Positions 41,750 through 56,929 of a DNA stretch of 64,000 nt are shown here, one piece after another; the stretch's first letter is position 1; each line of letters begins with the position of its first letter. Origin of the DNA: Macrocybe gigantea (lineage: Eukaryota; Basidiomycota; Agaricomycetes; Agaricales; Callistosporiaceae); the NCBI GenBank assembly GCA_011319805.1, contig SJRY01000228.1, positions 744,001-808,000 on the forward strand, in the 5' to 3' direction. The position numbers and the translations under genes were made by a program. Under the pieces are notes generated by a model. It was given only the letters and a program-made list of their open reading frames with translations. It was not told the origin of the DNA and made no database searches.

Positions 41750-44413
41750 ATGGCCCGCGGCGTGCTCCTAACATCCAATCTTCCCCAACTACAGAATCTC
41801 ATTAAGAGGGATCCAAAAGCTTATAAAGAAGAGTTCTTGCAGCAATGGAACCACTACAATAGCATTCGTCAGATTTTCAAATTTAACCCCGATGAGCAGG
41901 CGAACCATTTTCGCGAGCTCGTCTCGTTCATCGCACAAGTATGTCAGAGTCATTTTTTTTTCCGGTCCCGTTCCAACAATGATCCATCTTTCGGAGGTTT
42001 CCCCATGCTACCCAAAGGAGACGGCCGAGTTCCCTTCGCATCTTTCAAGCCTTTTGCTCGAAAACTATACCTCTTTGTCTCCCGATATCCGGAAATCCTT
42101 GGTGCAAACTCTAGTCATGCTGCGCAACAAAAGTGTTATCTCATCCATAGAGTAAGCCGTTGTAACATTCCAGTGCCTTGGACAGCAACACGACTGATCT
42201 GCTCGTTAGGCTCTTAAAATCGCTGTTTCCCATTCTTCCTCGCACAACATCTACTCCTCTCCGTGCTTTTATCCGGAAAACCATATTATCTGATATCAAG
42301 ACAGCAAACATGCGAGCAAAGAACCACAAACTGAATCGAGCTGTCCAGTCGATGCTGTTTAACATGATAGAACGAGGAATGAGTGGCGAGGTGCTGGGCG
42401 ACAAGGGAAAATTCAAAGTTTCAGACGGTGCATCTGCAATGAAGGGCGACCAAGAGGCTATATGGGCGGTCATCCTGACGAGGGAGCTATGGAAAAAGGG
42501 GATATGGTTCGTACCAACCATCTGCCTACAAGTGCCTTATATTCAGCTTTTGCATTTTTAGGAATGACGCTAAATCGGTTTCCATTATCGCCCTTGGTTG
42601 TTTTCATCCCGTTACCAAAGTCCAGAGTGCTTCTATACACTTTTTCTTGGGCGATGAAGACGAGACAGAGGACAGCCCGGACGAAGCTGAAGAGGTCCGT
42701 GATATCTGTCGATCTTCTTCTCTCTATTCCTAAAGTCTTGCGACCCAGGACGTCGATATACGAGCCCTACACCACCGTCGAGATGTTAATAAAAAGACGA
42801 GAAGTGGAGATAAGAAGTTGCAGAAAAAGCTCAATGTGGCCAAGAAGGTAACCCAGGTTGCAATTTCTGCTTGCTGAGTGTCCATTTATGAATGCGACCC
42901 AGAGAAGCCACAAGCCATCCACCTTGCCAAATTTCCCTGCCCTCGAGCTGCTGAACGATCCGCAGACGTTTGGCGAGCGACTATATGATCAATTGAATCG
43001 TTATGATAAGCGATTTTCGCTTGATCACAAGATTTTGCTCATGCAGCTCCTTTCTCGAGTCATGGGTGCCCATAAGCTATGTGTGCTGGGCTTCTATACA
43101 TACGTCGTCAAGTACCTTGCTCATAAACAGCTCCGCGTTCCCTCCATACTCGTCGCACTTGCCCAATCTGTCCATGAACTTACTCCCCCTGATGTCATCA
43201 CCCCAGTGGTCCACAAACTAGCGCAAGAATTTGTTCACCCTGGGGTTGGAAGCGAGGTCATTGCCGCAGGCATAAACTCTATTAGGGAGATCTGCCGACG
43301 GCAACCGTGGGGTATGGAGGAAGACTTGCTGAGCGATTTGATAGAATATAGGAAGAGTCGAGACAAGGCTGTCATGGCTGCTGCGCGTGGCCTGTTGCAG
43401 CTATATCGCGAAGTCAACCCAAATCTTCTGAAGCGAAGAGAAAGGGTGAGCGTTTTGCTGTTTTTATGCTCATTATCTTCTCAATGTCCTTTTCGATATT
43501 CCAGGGCAAGGATGCCAGCATGGGGCTCACCAAAGGAAAACAGCCACTGCCGTTTGGTCACTCACCTGACGCTGCTGTTGATATTGAAGGGCTCGCAGTA
43601 AGTAGTCACGCAAAGGGACCAGACTTCTTTTCTTGACGTATCGCAGATGCTGGAAGAGCATCTTAGGAAGATCCGCGAGGAAGACGGCGTCGTGGACGAA
43701 GACTCCAATGACGACGTGGGATGGGAAGGCTGGGATGTTGAAACTGATTCGTCTTCTGACGAGTCCGAGTCGGAGGGCTGGATCGACGTATCTGATGATG
43801 AGGAGGATTTGGTCATCAGCGACAGCGAAGATGAAAAGGAGAAAGAGGACATGTCAATACCCGCGACGGAAGCCAAAAATCAGGCATCTACCCTCGCAAC
43901 TACGAAAGTCAGTCATCATTCCGAATGTCTGTCGCATGTTCTCATGATTAAATGGACATCACAGATCCTCACGCCCGCCGATTTCGCTTTGCTAAATGAT
44001 CTTCGCATACGAGCTGCTTCAAAAGCAGTCGAAAATGGTGGTGGTCCCGCTGCCAAACGAAAGCTAGCAAATCTTGAAGCCAGCAAAAATCTTTGCAAGA
44101 ACAGCAAGCCGAAAATGTCTTCGTGTCGGAGAATGACATTCTTGGACCTCGCAAGAAGACGAAAGCCGATTATGCGGAGCGGATGGCTTCCATCCAGAAG
44201 GGGCGCGAAGGGCGCGAAAAATTCAAATCTCAGAAAGGAAAACGGAACAAGGATGCGCCAAGCAGTACTACCAACCGTCAAAAGGCTCGCAACAAACCGA
44301 TCATGATGATTCTTGGCAGTGGGGCCGTGCGAGGAAAAAAGAAAGCGTCACTCAAGGAGAAACAGCAGAAACTAAGGGCACACATAGAAAGAACGAAAAA
44401 AGCACACCATTAA
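41750..44413 (+). CDS. SDA1: Sda1, 60S ribosome biogenesis factor
   Basis: Nuclear factor for 60S pre-ribosome maturation and export, also linked to actin organisation. ATG 41750 ([20 protein letters not shown]) is followed by [24 protein letters not shown]-like helical blocks come next ([40 protein letters not shown]). The family motif [20 protein letters not shown] is followed by [12 protein letters not shown], then the conserved [20 protein letters not shown] and [20 protein letters not shown]. An acidic tract ([20 protein letters not shown]) precedes a Lys-rich tail ([20 protein letters not shown]), stop 44411-44413. About ten introns. Confidence 0.95.
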
Positions 44414-44470
44414 TTGGTTCCGGGACCGCTTGTAACGTGTCTGTCGTACTATGTAGCATTGATGGAATCA

Positions 44471-45531
44471 TCAATTCAGTTCCCCAATCCGGATTCGTTC
44501 GGCCATCTCGAAACCAGATGCAAAGTGAGATAAACGGGCATCAACGACGAATCCCTGGAAAACGAAGGGTTAGAAAGTTTTTTTCGTTTCGAACTTTGTC
44601 CACTGTTTCACCTTATCAGAATAACCTGTGATAGATCCTCAGGTTCAGTCGTCAGTCAAAAGGGCAGACATAACGTACTTTTCAGTTCCGCGTTCAGCTT
44701 GGAAAGCTCAACCACGCGCGTTTTAATCGATTCACCCCTGTCAAGGTGTTGCTTTGGTGTCTCCATCTGATCTGGTAGGGTGACGCTGACGATGGCAAGC
44801 TTCATATTGGCATTGGTCATTCCTTCATCCACGTCAGCCAGTTTCCGATCCAAGGCCTCAAAACGACCACACGATCATGATTTACCTGGGTCACTGACTA
44901 CGAGAGGGGACTCCTCCACTACCCCACGTTCATCTGCTTCAAAACCTGTCTCTTCTCTGAGCTCACGGATAGCGGCTTGGGCCGGTGTCTCTCCTTCGTC
45001 AACAAGACCTGATAGGCAGTGATATTATGGCGAAGTCAATGGCGCTGGTCGTCTTACCCGCCGGTAACTCTAGATATTTAAAAATGAATCAACATCCGGG
45101 CGAAAAATGATGGGTGATTGCTACCGATGATAAATTTGTCGATTGACGGGCGATATTGTTCAATGATGACGGTAGATAGAGGAAATGCTTTGGTCTTGGA
45201 ACGAATCAAGGACAGGATGGCGACGGCTAGGTATGTGATCGTTTGACAATCCGACATTGCTCGAGTGCACACTTACCATCCACACCAGAAGACTTGCGTG
45301 TCTTACGTTCGGCGCATTCCCATGTGCGCTTTCAACCAACATGAGACGTGCAGAAGTCCATACTGAGAAGCGCGTACCTCCGCGCCATGCGCGTCGACAT
45401 ACTTGAGCTGCTGGAGGGTGATCCACCTGGAAATCCATGAAGGAAAACATTCCAAATAATAAAGGGCTTACTTACTTGGCTTCAGAAGTCGGAAGTTCCC
45501 TTTTTGAGATCAGTTTCGGCGTGACGGACAT
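44471..45531 (-). CDS. YSA1: Nudix hydrolase, ADP-ribose pyrophosphatase (Ysa1/NUDT5-like)
   Basis: Hydrolyses ADP-ribose and related nucleotide sugars to AMP plus sugar phosphate. ATG 45529-45531 (MSVTPKLISKRELPTSEAKW) leads to ITLQQLKYVDAHGAE and TWECAERKTRKSSGVD, the family's N-terminal strands. IIEQYRPSIDKFIIE precedes ELPAG and the Nudix box GLVDEGETPAQAAIRELREE followed by TGF (Gx5Ex7REUxEExGU satisfied). MTNANMKLAIVSVTLPDQME continues; the last exon gives GFVVDARLSHFASGFEMAER to stop 44471-44473. About six introns. Convergent with SDA1 (57 bp) and divergent from PNKP (101 bp). Confidence 0.9.
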
Positions 45532-45632
45532 GTTTCTATAAGAACGACAGGGTCCAGTAATGCGTAGGAGGTTGAAGAGGCGCATGTGCCATTGTTGAGG
45601 TTGTCAACATTGAACAAACTTGCCACTAAGAC

Positions 45633-47518
45633 ATGTCTGGCGAGATAGGTACGCGTGTTGCTGCATTGTCTTCCCCAGGCCCAGCGTTCACAACGTTCAT
45701 AGCTAAGCAACCGGGGAAGCTGTTGGGAAAGCGGAGAACCGCATCGTCAGACTCGAACTCGGAGCCTGGTGGTGTCCCACCCGCCAAGGTCACGAAGACG
45801 AGTAATGCTTGGTCTTTATTTACCACTGAACGAGGGTCTGATTTCATCTAGTCCATCCTTTCTTCACGTCCTCCAAGCAGATCACCGCGGGCGGTACTCT
45901 GACATGGCTTCCTTCCCTCGGTTCCAAGGGAACGTGTCTGCATGCAATCAACCACGCACCCAAGGCATCCGAGAAAGTGGCAGTCTTTGACCTTGATGGC
46001 ACGCTTATAAAACAGAACTTCCCGTCAAAAGCACAAGCAAATGCGCCGCCGCATTGGGAATGGTGGAGAAGCTGTGTTCCAGCACAACTGAAGGTAGTCC
46101 ACGAGTCCGGGTGCGACAACTCTCTTTCACGGCCCTCGTGTTTCTAAGATGCCGTGTAGCTTTTCTGTTGTGATTGTGTCCAACCAAGCAATTAAACCTC
46201 AAGCCCTCAAGATATGGAAATCAAAAATCCAGCTTATTGCAGCTGCCGTACGCATCAACTCATTCAGATTACATTTAGCCTGCATATGATCAAGCCTTCG
46301 GACAGCTTCCTCACGTTCCATTTCGGCTATTTGCTGCGACGGCCAAGGATGGCTACAGGAAACCAATGGCTGGCATGTGGTTAGAATTAGAGAGAATCTT
46401 TCGTCAAGAAGGGGTCAAAATTAGTAAGTCAAAGTTGCTCCATTTCTTCTGGTTAGTAATATTGCCTTCCATTGGGGGGAAGATAAAACTGCATCCTTTT
46501 TTGTGGGAGATGCCGCTGGACGGCAATATGCAGTCAACAAGTGTGACTTCTCAAGTACGGATCGCAAATGGGCCTTGAATTTGGACATTCCTTTCTCTAC
46601 TCCCGAGGTACGAGGTCGCCATCCTTCTGTATCGCATCCGGAATAGCTGAACGCTTTTGTTTTAACGACAGGAATATTTTCTCAACCTTCCACCCTACAA
46701 ATCATTTTCATTGCCTGGATTTCACGTCTCTTCATTACCTGATCGTCAGTGCGCAAATCCAATATGCAAGAATTGCTAATTAATTTCTTTACTAGTTCCT
46801 CGCGTCGTCCCGACATCCACGCCATTGATCCCCCATCGCTTAAACAGGAGCTCGTCTTATTTGTTGGCTATCCTTGTCTCGGAAAATCGACATTCTACCG
46901 CCGCCATTTCCAACCAGTTGGATATATCCATGTGAACCAAGATACGCTCAAGACCAGAGAGAAGTGTGTTAAAACCGCGGATGCGGCTTTGCGTGAAGGA
47001 AAGAGCTGTATTGTGGGTATGTACGGTGCAGCCTCCTATGTTCTCGCGGGGTGCTATAGCATGGCTGGCAGACAACACTAATCGCGACGTTCAAACACGC
47101 AAATATTATGTGGACCTCTCAAAAAAGTTCAATATTCCCCTTAGGTCGGTTTCATCACCTGATCGTGTATTGTTTCGTTACCTCTGCCACGCAGATGTTT
47201 CGTGTTCACAGGCTCCATCGAGCTGGCGTGGCACAACAATTTATACAGAGCCTACAATCTCCCCCCATCCGTGGCTACCAATGAGGTCGGTCTGTTGATC
47301 TCTCTCTAGTGTCGTGTCGTCGGTTCTCACAGTTGTTATGCACGTAGCCTGAAAGAACAGTCTTGCCATACCTCGCATTCACATCATTCCGTGACAGTTA
47401 TGAAGAGCCACATATCGACGAAGGTTTCATAGAGATAAAGAAAGTGAATTGGATTTTCGAGGGGACGGAGGAGGAGCGAAAGTACTGGTCTATGTGGCTC
47501 CAGATCGATGGGAAATAA
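45633..47518 (+). CDS. PNK1: polynucleotide kinase 3'-phosphatase (Pnk1/PNKP)
   Basis: Restores 5'-phosphate and 3'-hydroxyl ends during DNA strand-break repair. ATG 45633. After a basic leader (PGKLLGKRRTASSDS) comes the HAD phosphatase motif KVAVFDLDGTLIKQNFPS. Later pieces are VVIVSNQAIKPQALKIWKSK, FRLFAATAKDGYRKPMAGMW, DKTASFFVGDAAGRQYAVNK and the NLDIPFSTPEEYFL loop. The kinase half has the P-loop LFVGYPCLGKSTFYRRHF, VNQDTLKTREKCVKTADAAL, DNTNRDVQTRKYYVDLSKKF and IDEGFIEIKKVNWIFEGTEE. Stop 47516-47518. No FHA domain, as in other fungi. About nine introns. Confidence 0.93.
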
Positions 47519-47593
47519 GTAATAAAGGTATCTGGTATGCGTGATGGCCACTGTATCTAGCTGGCATCTACAGTCGATGCTGTCGCTACTAAC

Positions 47594-48976
47594 TCACTGC
47601 TTATCGAGATAGTGAATCTCTGAGCACGAGCCGAGCCTCTGTGCTGCTTGTTCTGGTGTAAGATCGCGTTGGGGCTCTGCCATCAACTCAAACCTGGTTT
47701 TGGTGGTCTGTTAGAAGAACAGGATGTTGAAGAGGAGTGACGCACCCAACCAAGAATTTCCTAACATCCGCATTTCTCAGAAGGGGAGGCAAGAAGTGGA
47801 AATGCACGTGGGCAACGTCATGCTCATCCTCAACAGAATTCCTTGGTGTGGGCCTTTGGTGTATGCCCATTGAATATGCAAAGGAACACGCAAACAGATT
47901 GTCATATTTAATCGTGACCTTTGCCAAAATTTCTGCCAACGAAGCCTTCTCGCCGTTAGCAAGGTCGGCGATGGATGCGATGTGACGATGATGCGGTAAT
48001 ACTTGCAGATGCACATATTCAGATAGGATACTGGACTAAAAGGCAACGAATTGCTCACGCAGAATCTCGTAGGGCCACACAGCCCACCAAGGGACGACTG
48101 CTAGCCAGTGATCGTTGGTATATACAAGACGTCTGTTTACATCTCCAGAATGGAGCTCGAGATGAGCATAGTCACATAGCATGCAAGGCCGACCTATGCA
48201 GGGCGGCGTTAGCTATGAAACATGTGCCTAGAAACAGTACATAATATACCATGAGGTCCCCTCGGTGCGTCAGAACATGCAACGTCGCAAATCGCGTATT
48301 TCGCCAAGTTCTCCAACTCCAATTGCACAATCGAGGGTATAGCAGACAACGACCAGACCTGGCCGTGCGGATGGGGGTTCGAGCACCCCATCATCGACCC
48401 TTTGTTCTGTCATGGTTGAGGGTGTGCTGTGTGAACCTGAGCTTCAAGTAAAGACGGACCTCAAAGATCTGAACATATCTGATTCCAGGCTGGGTACCTC
48501 TGGCATTATATACACGGATCCATTCGTCGATTATTTTCATGATATCAGATACCGGAAGCCTGGCTAACGTGAGATCATGCCTCGGATGGAAGATCAGGAC
48601 ATCGCATCCGCCGTGAATAGACTCCGCAAGCAATAGACGGTGAAAGGGCGGAGGTGCCTCAGGCACTGGTGGAGGTAATATGGCAGCGAAATCATTCTCG
48701 AAGGTGAAGACTTGGCTGAACTCCGGGTTCTTCTGTCCAGAGGAGCGAGTGTTTCCTGGGCAAAGATAACATGCAGGATCATATTGCGGTATATCAGCGG
48801 ATTGAGGTCTTTCTGTCTGGCCCTGCCAGGGCCGCTTCATACGATGGGGAGAGACGAGGACATATTGATTGGTCAATGGATTGACTGGAAGATAGTCAGA
48901 GCATATTACGAGTCAATATCAGGAATATACCCGCATCGACGGTGAGGGTGCTCGGCGGGGTCAAACGAAGAGTCCA
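47594..48976 (-). CDS. GAL7: galactose-1-phosphate uridylyltransferase
   Basis: Leloir pathway enzyme exchanging UMP between UDP-glucose and galactose-1-phosphate. ATG 48974-48976 ([14 protein letters not shown]). The family string HPHRRFNPLT...[16 protein letters not shown] is restored only if a GC-AG intron (48885-48933) is removed. Zinc ligands are in [15 protein letters not shown]; the catalytic HPH is [10 protein letters not shown]. The His-rich second motif lies in [19 protein letters not shown]. The last exon gives [20 protein letters not shown] to the stop at 47594-47596. Roughly seven introns. No GAL1 or GAL10 neighbour is visible, so no galactose cluster here. Confidence 0.95.
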
Positions 48977-49065
48977 TTGTCGAGAGTCGGTCACAGTGAG
49001 CGTCGGTTATCTTATCTCCGGCCTATTTCAATATCTCGCCGCTCACGTAAGCATTCTACTCTAAC

Positions 49066-51426
<2,361 letters not shown>

Positions 51427-51552
51427 TTGGAATTGGCTCCACCCAGGGGGGATTGTATTGTACAGTACACAGCCGATTTAGAGCGGTAATCTATCAACAC
51501 ATCACCTCCCCGGAGAGTGCCCGCATTTTTTTTCTTTCTTTAAAATCTGGCC

Positions 51553-53089
51553 ATGAATGTAGACTCGAGGGATCCTCGTTTCCTACTTCCCAGGAGACGG
51601 AAACTTGTAGCTCTGGGTTTAATTGCCTTGACCATTTCCACCCTGCTGTTGTTCAGAGAGCTCTTCTCCGGCCCCAACAACGAGCGTCTAACCCCAACCT
51701 CAGCACCGCCCGCCGTCGCACTTCTCAATACCACAGGGACTGCCACAGCGCTCGTCAATCATCAATCTGTGGAACCAGAGTCCGTCGTTTTCGTGTTGGT
51801 CATCTGGTCGACGTCGTCTGCAGTTGAGGGTGCGCTCCTCATAAAAGTACGTGCCCGTTTTTGCTCGTGATGGAAGACTGACGCGATGCCCAACTGAATT
51901 AGTCCATCCTTCTCTACAACACTCGCCCCTCCGACATCCATATCATATGTGATGATGACGCCGAACAATTTCTACGGTCTCGTCTCGCCCTCGTGACGCG
52001 CCCTCCTCGGAATGTTCGTGTTTATTTCTATAAACCATCCTGGCAAAGCATGCTAGACCGCGTTGAAAGGGAGGGATCGATACAGACAGATCATTCCGCT
52101 GGTCTTCGTTCGTTTTCACTTTTTGAAGTGTCAATTGTCACTTCTGATTTCAGCCACTCAAATCGCATACAGCGGGTCTCATGAAACTTTTTATTCATGA
52201 AATCGTTCCGGAGTCAGTGAAGAAGGGCATTTACGTAGACACGGATGCGTTCTTCATCGCCGATCCTGCCTTGCTATGGAACGTGTTTGACCAACTCAAA
52301 CCTGCGACAGCCATCGTCATGGCAAGTCATCCAGACCAAGACACACCGGAATGGAATCACGCATCTCGAATCTGTTCTTGTGTCATGCTGCTGAACCTCG
52401 AAAAGCTCCGCTTCTTGCGTATGATGGATTCTGTTCATTACCCGCACGACCAAACGGCCGACCATCCGCCAGCCATGTCACCCCCCGCTTTCAGAGCCAA
52501 ATACGGTTTGCCAGGTAAAGATGGCCATGGACGCTATGATAACGTCCGTCTTGGCGACCAGGGGTATTGGTGGGCTATTGTCGATTACCGTCCAGACATC
52601 TTTGAACCTTTGAGCTATGACTTCGAGGTTACAAGTTGCCTTTTGGACACATATCTAACGGGCTTGGGAGACGATTCCATAACCCAAGACGAAGAACTCT
52701 CTCACCAGATACACATTAAGAATACACCTCAAGAGGTGATGCTAATTGTCCAATTCATGTTCATCCATTTCGACTTAGTCTGCTATCAGGGAACAGTCGT
52801 CTTGCCAAAGTTGTTACACTTGTGAGCGGGCTTCGTGCGCTAAATCCCACTCTTGGCCTAACGTGATTCGTTTAGCAACTGCCTACATGGGACCCCTGTA
52901 TATACGGAATGGACGGGATGGTCGGACCCCACGAACAGTCTGACCGTTCGGTGGGGAGCAGCAGTCACCTACCACAATGGATACAAGTGGATCTGGCTCA
53001 ATCAGAATAAGGACCCCAGAAGCCCAACCTCGTTGGAAATGATAACTATGGCAAATGTAAAATTCGCTGACGAGCTCTTTATAAACTAG
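51553..53089 (+). CDS. type II membrane glycosyltransferase, GT8/LARGE-like
   Basis: ATG 51553 (MNVDSRDPRFLLPRRRK) then one signal-anchor helix (LVALGLIALTISTLLLF) and a luminal stem. The catalytic domain has VVFVLVIWSTSSAVEGALLI, SILLYNTRPSDIHIICDDDA, then KKGIYVDTDAFFIADPALLW with the metal-binding DxD. The acceptor region includes LGDQGYWWAIVDYRPDIFEP and a late His-containing LPKLLHFNCLHGTP. Stop 53087-53089. Fold and motif order fit GT8 or LARGE-like Golgi transferases; donor and acceptor cannot be assigned. Three or four introns, including a 56-nt one near 52103-52158. Confidence 0.82.
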
Positions 53090-53166
53090 ATATACAGATT
53101 ATATACTCAATATACAATAAATAGATCTGGCTTATCCCTTGTTCTCTTTTCTCGTGCGAGTACTGA

Positions 53167-56100
53167 TCAGTGAGGTTTGAATTTTGACTTGCGAACTGTA
53201 GAACCAGAAGGCACGGTATTGTGGTATGCAAATTGAGTGTAAAACTGGCTGGTGCCGGTGGATGATGATGCCGGGCTGTGCGATACCCAGTGAACTTTCT
53301 TACAGCGTGACAACCGTGGAGAGACCGACCCTGTTCTGAGCTTGTGTTCGATACAAAGCGCCAGAAATCGCTGCCCGTATGCCTGAAATTTCGCCTCCAC
53401 ATATTTATCCACTTCACGCGGTTCCATACTGCCTTCAAGTGCCATTTTCATGTCTTGCTTAAAAGCATTGTAATCTGCAGCAAGGGATTTAAGCACTGAC
53501 TGTGATGGATAATTCCCCTAGCCTTTACCTTGTGGACAAGTGGCACTCAAATATTCTAACACCACATCATCAAGTATGTCGGATTCTCCGTCATGCCCCA
53601 GGTTTCGTGCCACCTGAAGAGGAACCATTAAAAGACGAGTCTTGAAAAAGCCAGAAACACTCACCTGTCGTCGAAGGGCACACATATTTTGATACAAATT
53701 ACTGGCAGGATCGATAGCAATCTGTCCGACATCTTTCTTCGCCTGCCTGCTTCGATCGCCTACATTGTCTTGGCAGTGTGTCCGACTATTCGTAGTTCTG
53801 ACTTGAACAACTCTAGGAACGTGCGCAACAGATTCTACTACATCGCAAGTGTCGCTCTCGATAGGGTCATCTGCTAGATCACTACGCTTTTTGGTCGGTT
53901 TGTGGGATCGAGAAGATTGAGTTTCTTTTGTCCTGTTTGTTGACTTGCCGGTCTTCGGTCGCCACTGGAGAATCATGTCGTCTTTGCCCTTCAGGAACGC
54001 GCTCGCTTCCCGGCCGAGCTAGAGTTCCGAGAGTTGAGCAGGTCTCTGGGGACTTGAATGAATGAAGATAAAAGGAAGTACCACGACGGTATCGATATGC
54101 CATCCACTTTGCTGCATTACTGAAGTTTCTTTTAACACCTCTGTAAAACACAACCTGCGCAAGAGTTGATCAAGGAGTTCCAATGGCATATCTTTAGCAG
54201 AACCGTAAAAGGCCAGTTTGTCGTGCTGTTTGTTTCGAATTTGGGCATTGTTGGCCCCGCGAAGGATGTCTCGACATTGAGCGAGCGTGATGGATTCACG
54301 TTTGGTCTGGAAGAGCGATACAAGCTCTGTGGCGGCCTTGGCTTCTCGTGTAACGTTACGTGTTTCCAATGGTCCGTCATAGGTGCAATTATCGCAACGA
54401 CCGCGGCAATTTCCTTCTTCAAATTTCTGGTCAAAATAATGAAGCAGTTGAAATCGCCTGCATTCCGATATGTTGGTGCAGTAGTTCACGACGAGGCGCG
54501 CGGCCGCTATTTGCCGATCGACGACTTCGGGATTTGGTGGTCCGTTACCGTTTTCCCTGTCGGGTCTTTCAATCATGTTTCGAATGAGGAGAAAGTCCTT
54601 ATAGTGGAAATCTGGATGTATAGCCTTAGCCGACATTTGCCGTGCAAGTAGAATAAGATCTCTTACAGAGGATACAGTCTGCGGGTTTACCGTCCCTTCC
54701 TGCACGACCAGTTTCTTGGTAATAGCTTATTGGAAGTCTGTTTTAGTCGTCATTGCTTATAATTTACAGAAAACCCACCCATCAAGGGATTTTGGCAGGT
54801 TGAAGTGTATAACAAACCGTACTGAGAGCGGATTGAACTGTCAATATGATGCAAGTGGACCTGACAAGACAGAGTTACCATCAGGTTTGTCGATACCCAT
54901 ACCAAAAGCAATCTGCATATCAAGTTCAGGTCCCCAACTCAGTGATGTTGTTGGAACACACCATACCGTGGCAACGATGATATGTACTTCATCATTCCTC
55001 CATTCTTCGAGAATATGATCCTTTTCGACCTGGGGCATTTTCGCGTGAAAATATTTTGCCTTCAAACCATTGTTCTGAAGCATGATGGCAATCTGCTCGC
55101 ATTTTTCCCTTCCCAAGCAGTAGATAACGCCAGATTTTTCAGGGTGTGTCGTTCTGATGAAGTTCACCATTGATTCCAGCCACTTCTTCTGTTTCTTATC
55201 CTCAATAACGTAGCGGAGATTCGGCCGATCGAAGGATTGCGTAAAGAATGCACAGTCTCGTAGGCGAAGACGCTCCTTGATATCATTTATCGTTACCGTA
55301 CGAGCCGTTGCCGTTAATGCCATAATGGGAACGTTTGGATATTGTTCACGCAGAGAGCCCAATTCTCTGTACTGAGACAGGGATAAGACAAAGATGGAAT
55401 GCAAAAAGTTGTCTTGGTGCGTTACTTACCGCTTCTCGAAAGTCCTGTCCCCATGTAGATATACAATGAGCCTCGTCAATGACGAATCTCGCCAGTTCTT
55501 TGTTCCTGTATAATTCACCAAGAATGGTGTGTGCAGCTTTGCTCTCTTTCAGCTTTTCGGGTGTGATATACAGCAGATTAGGCTTGGGCTCTGTGCGCAT
55601 ACAGTGTTTCGCTTCCTCCCAGGAGGTTTCCGAATTCCAAAGGAAGACATTGATTCTACGCGCTAGAAGTCCCTGCACTTGATCCTTCATCAAAGCAAGC
55701 AAGGGGGAAACAACAATGGTGACGCCTTTCGTCTTTCCGCCAACACAGACAGCGGGTAGTTGGTAGCATAGACTCTTCCACCACCAGTGGGCATGAGGAC
55801 GAAGACGTCCCGACCAGATAGAGCAGCCAGTATAGCCTGAAGTTGATTCTTGCGAAACTCTTCCAGGCCAAATACGTCCCGAAGTTTTTTGAACACTTCC
55901 GAGTAGCATGGATGGTCAAGGTGTTCGTTAACGGTGGACTTGAGTTGATCGCATGCATCGCTTCTCCCAACGGCAACGGCAAGTCCAGCCCGCACCATTT
56001 CGTCATAGACAGTAAGATCCTCAACTGAAGCCCAGTACTCCACTTCATCATGTGCTGTGCTCGGCGACCCGTCGTTACCAACCTCCATGTGGGAAGAAAC

Positions 56101-56929
56101 CGGAATGACATCAGTTGAACTTGATTGAGTATCAGAGGTTTGAGAAGCTGAAATGTCAGGCGGGGCATGAGTGCGAGCAGGAACGACGGTCGATGACCCG
56201 CCCGATTTCTGAGGAGATCGCAGGGTATAGGCCTCTGTAAGAGAGGCGCTGCCTTGTCGTGCGGCAACAACCCGTTTAATAGATTGGACGCGGCTGTTCA
56301 AAATTGCCCTAGAGGTAACCTCAAATCAAAGGATGACCATGCACGATACAGACGCCATCCAACCTTAGTCGATCAAGTAGAACCAGGTCCAACCCACTTG
56401 AAGGTGTCCTTCGATGGCCAATCTCTTGGTCTGCGATCCATTGCGAGATCTCCAGATTGTTCAACAGCATGTCTTTCAGCCCATCAGTCTCGACCTAGCG
56501 CAATGTAATTAGCGGTTTCTGTGGAAGTTAACATCTACTCCATACATTCATCAGATCCAAGTCCTCGTCGAATTCGGATAGATGCTCTTGCGGATTGGAT
56601 ACTAGTTTCAAGGGATAATCTCTATCGAGTCGTTTCCGCGGATCCCGTTCCGGCTCCAAAGCAAAGCTGTCCCGCGTCGCACCGTCTTCCCTTGCAAAGC
56701 CAACAGGTGGAATGGAGTCATCGAGGAGTCTGGCCTTTTCCTTCCCTTTCCTGAGAGGGGAGACGAAACTATTTTCCTTATTCGCAGCATGATCCTTTCT
56801 GGCACGTTTAGAGAGTTGAGGTGAAGGGTCGGAAGATGTGCGCTTAACACTGCGGCAAGGTGTTGAAGAAGGGGAGTCGCTAGATATAATGACAACATCC
56901 TGGTCATCTGAAGGTTTACTTGAGTTCAT
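53167..56929 (-). CDS. RecQ-family ATP-dependent DNA helicase
   Basis: 3'-5' DNA helicase for recombination and replication-fork repair. ATG 56927-56929 (MNSSKPSDDQDVVIISSDSP) opens a long Ser-rich, basic, disordered N-terminus. Helicase motifs: 0 FGLEEFRKNQLQAI, I LMPTGGGKSLCYQLP (across an intron), II VIDEAHCISTWGQDFR, III ALTATA, IV VIYCLGREKCEQIAIML, V IAFGMGIDKPD, VI YYQETGRAGRDGK. The RQC zinc ligands follow (CRRFQLLHYFDQKFEEGNCR, GRCDNC). A winged-helix-like part (AQCRDILRGANNAQIRNKQH) and a possible degenerate HRDC helix set (SATCPQ / SLAADYNAFKQDMKMALEGS) end in a basic tail at 53167-53169. About twelve introns. Whether it is the Sgs1/BLM orthologue or another RecQ is unclear. Confidence 0.9.
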
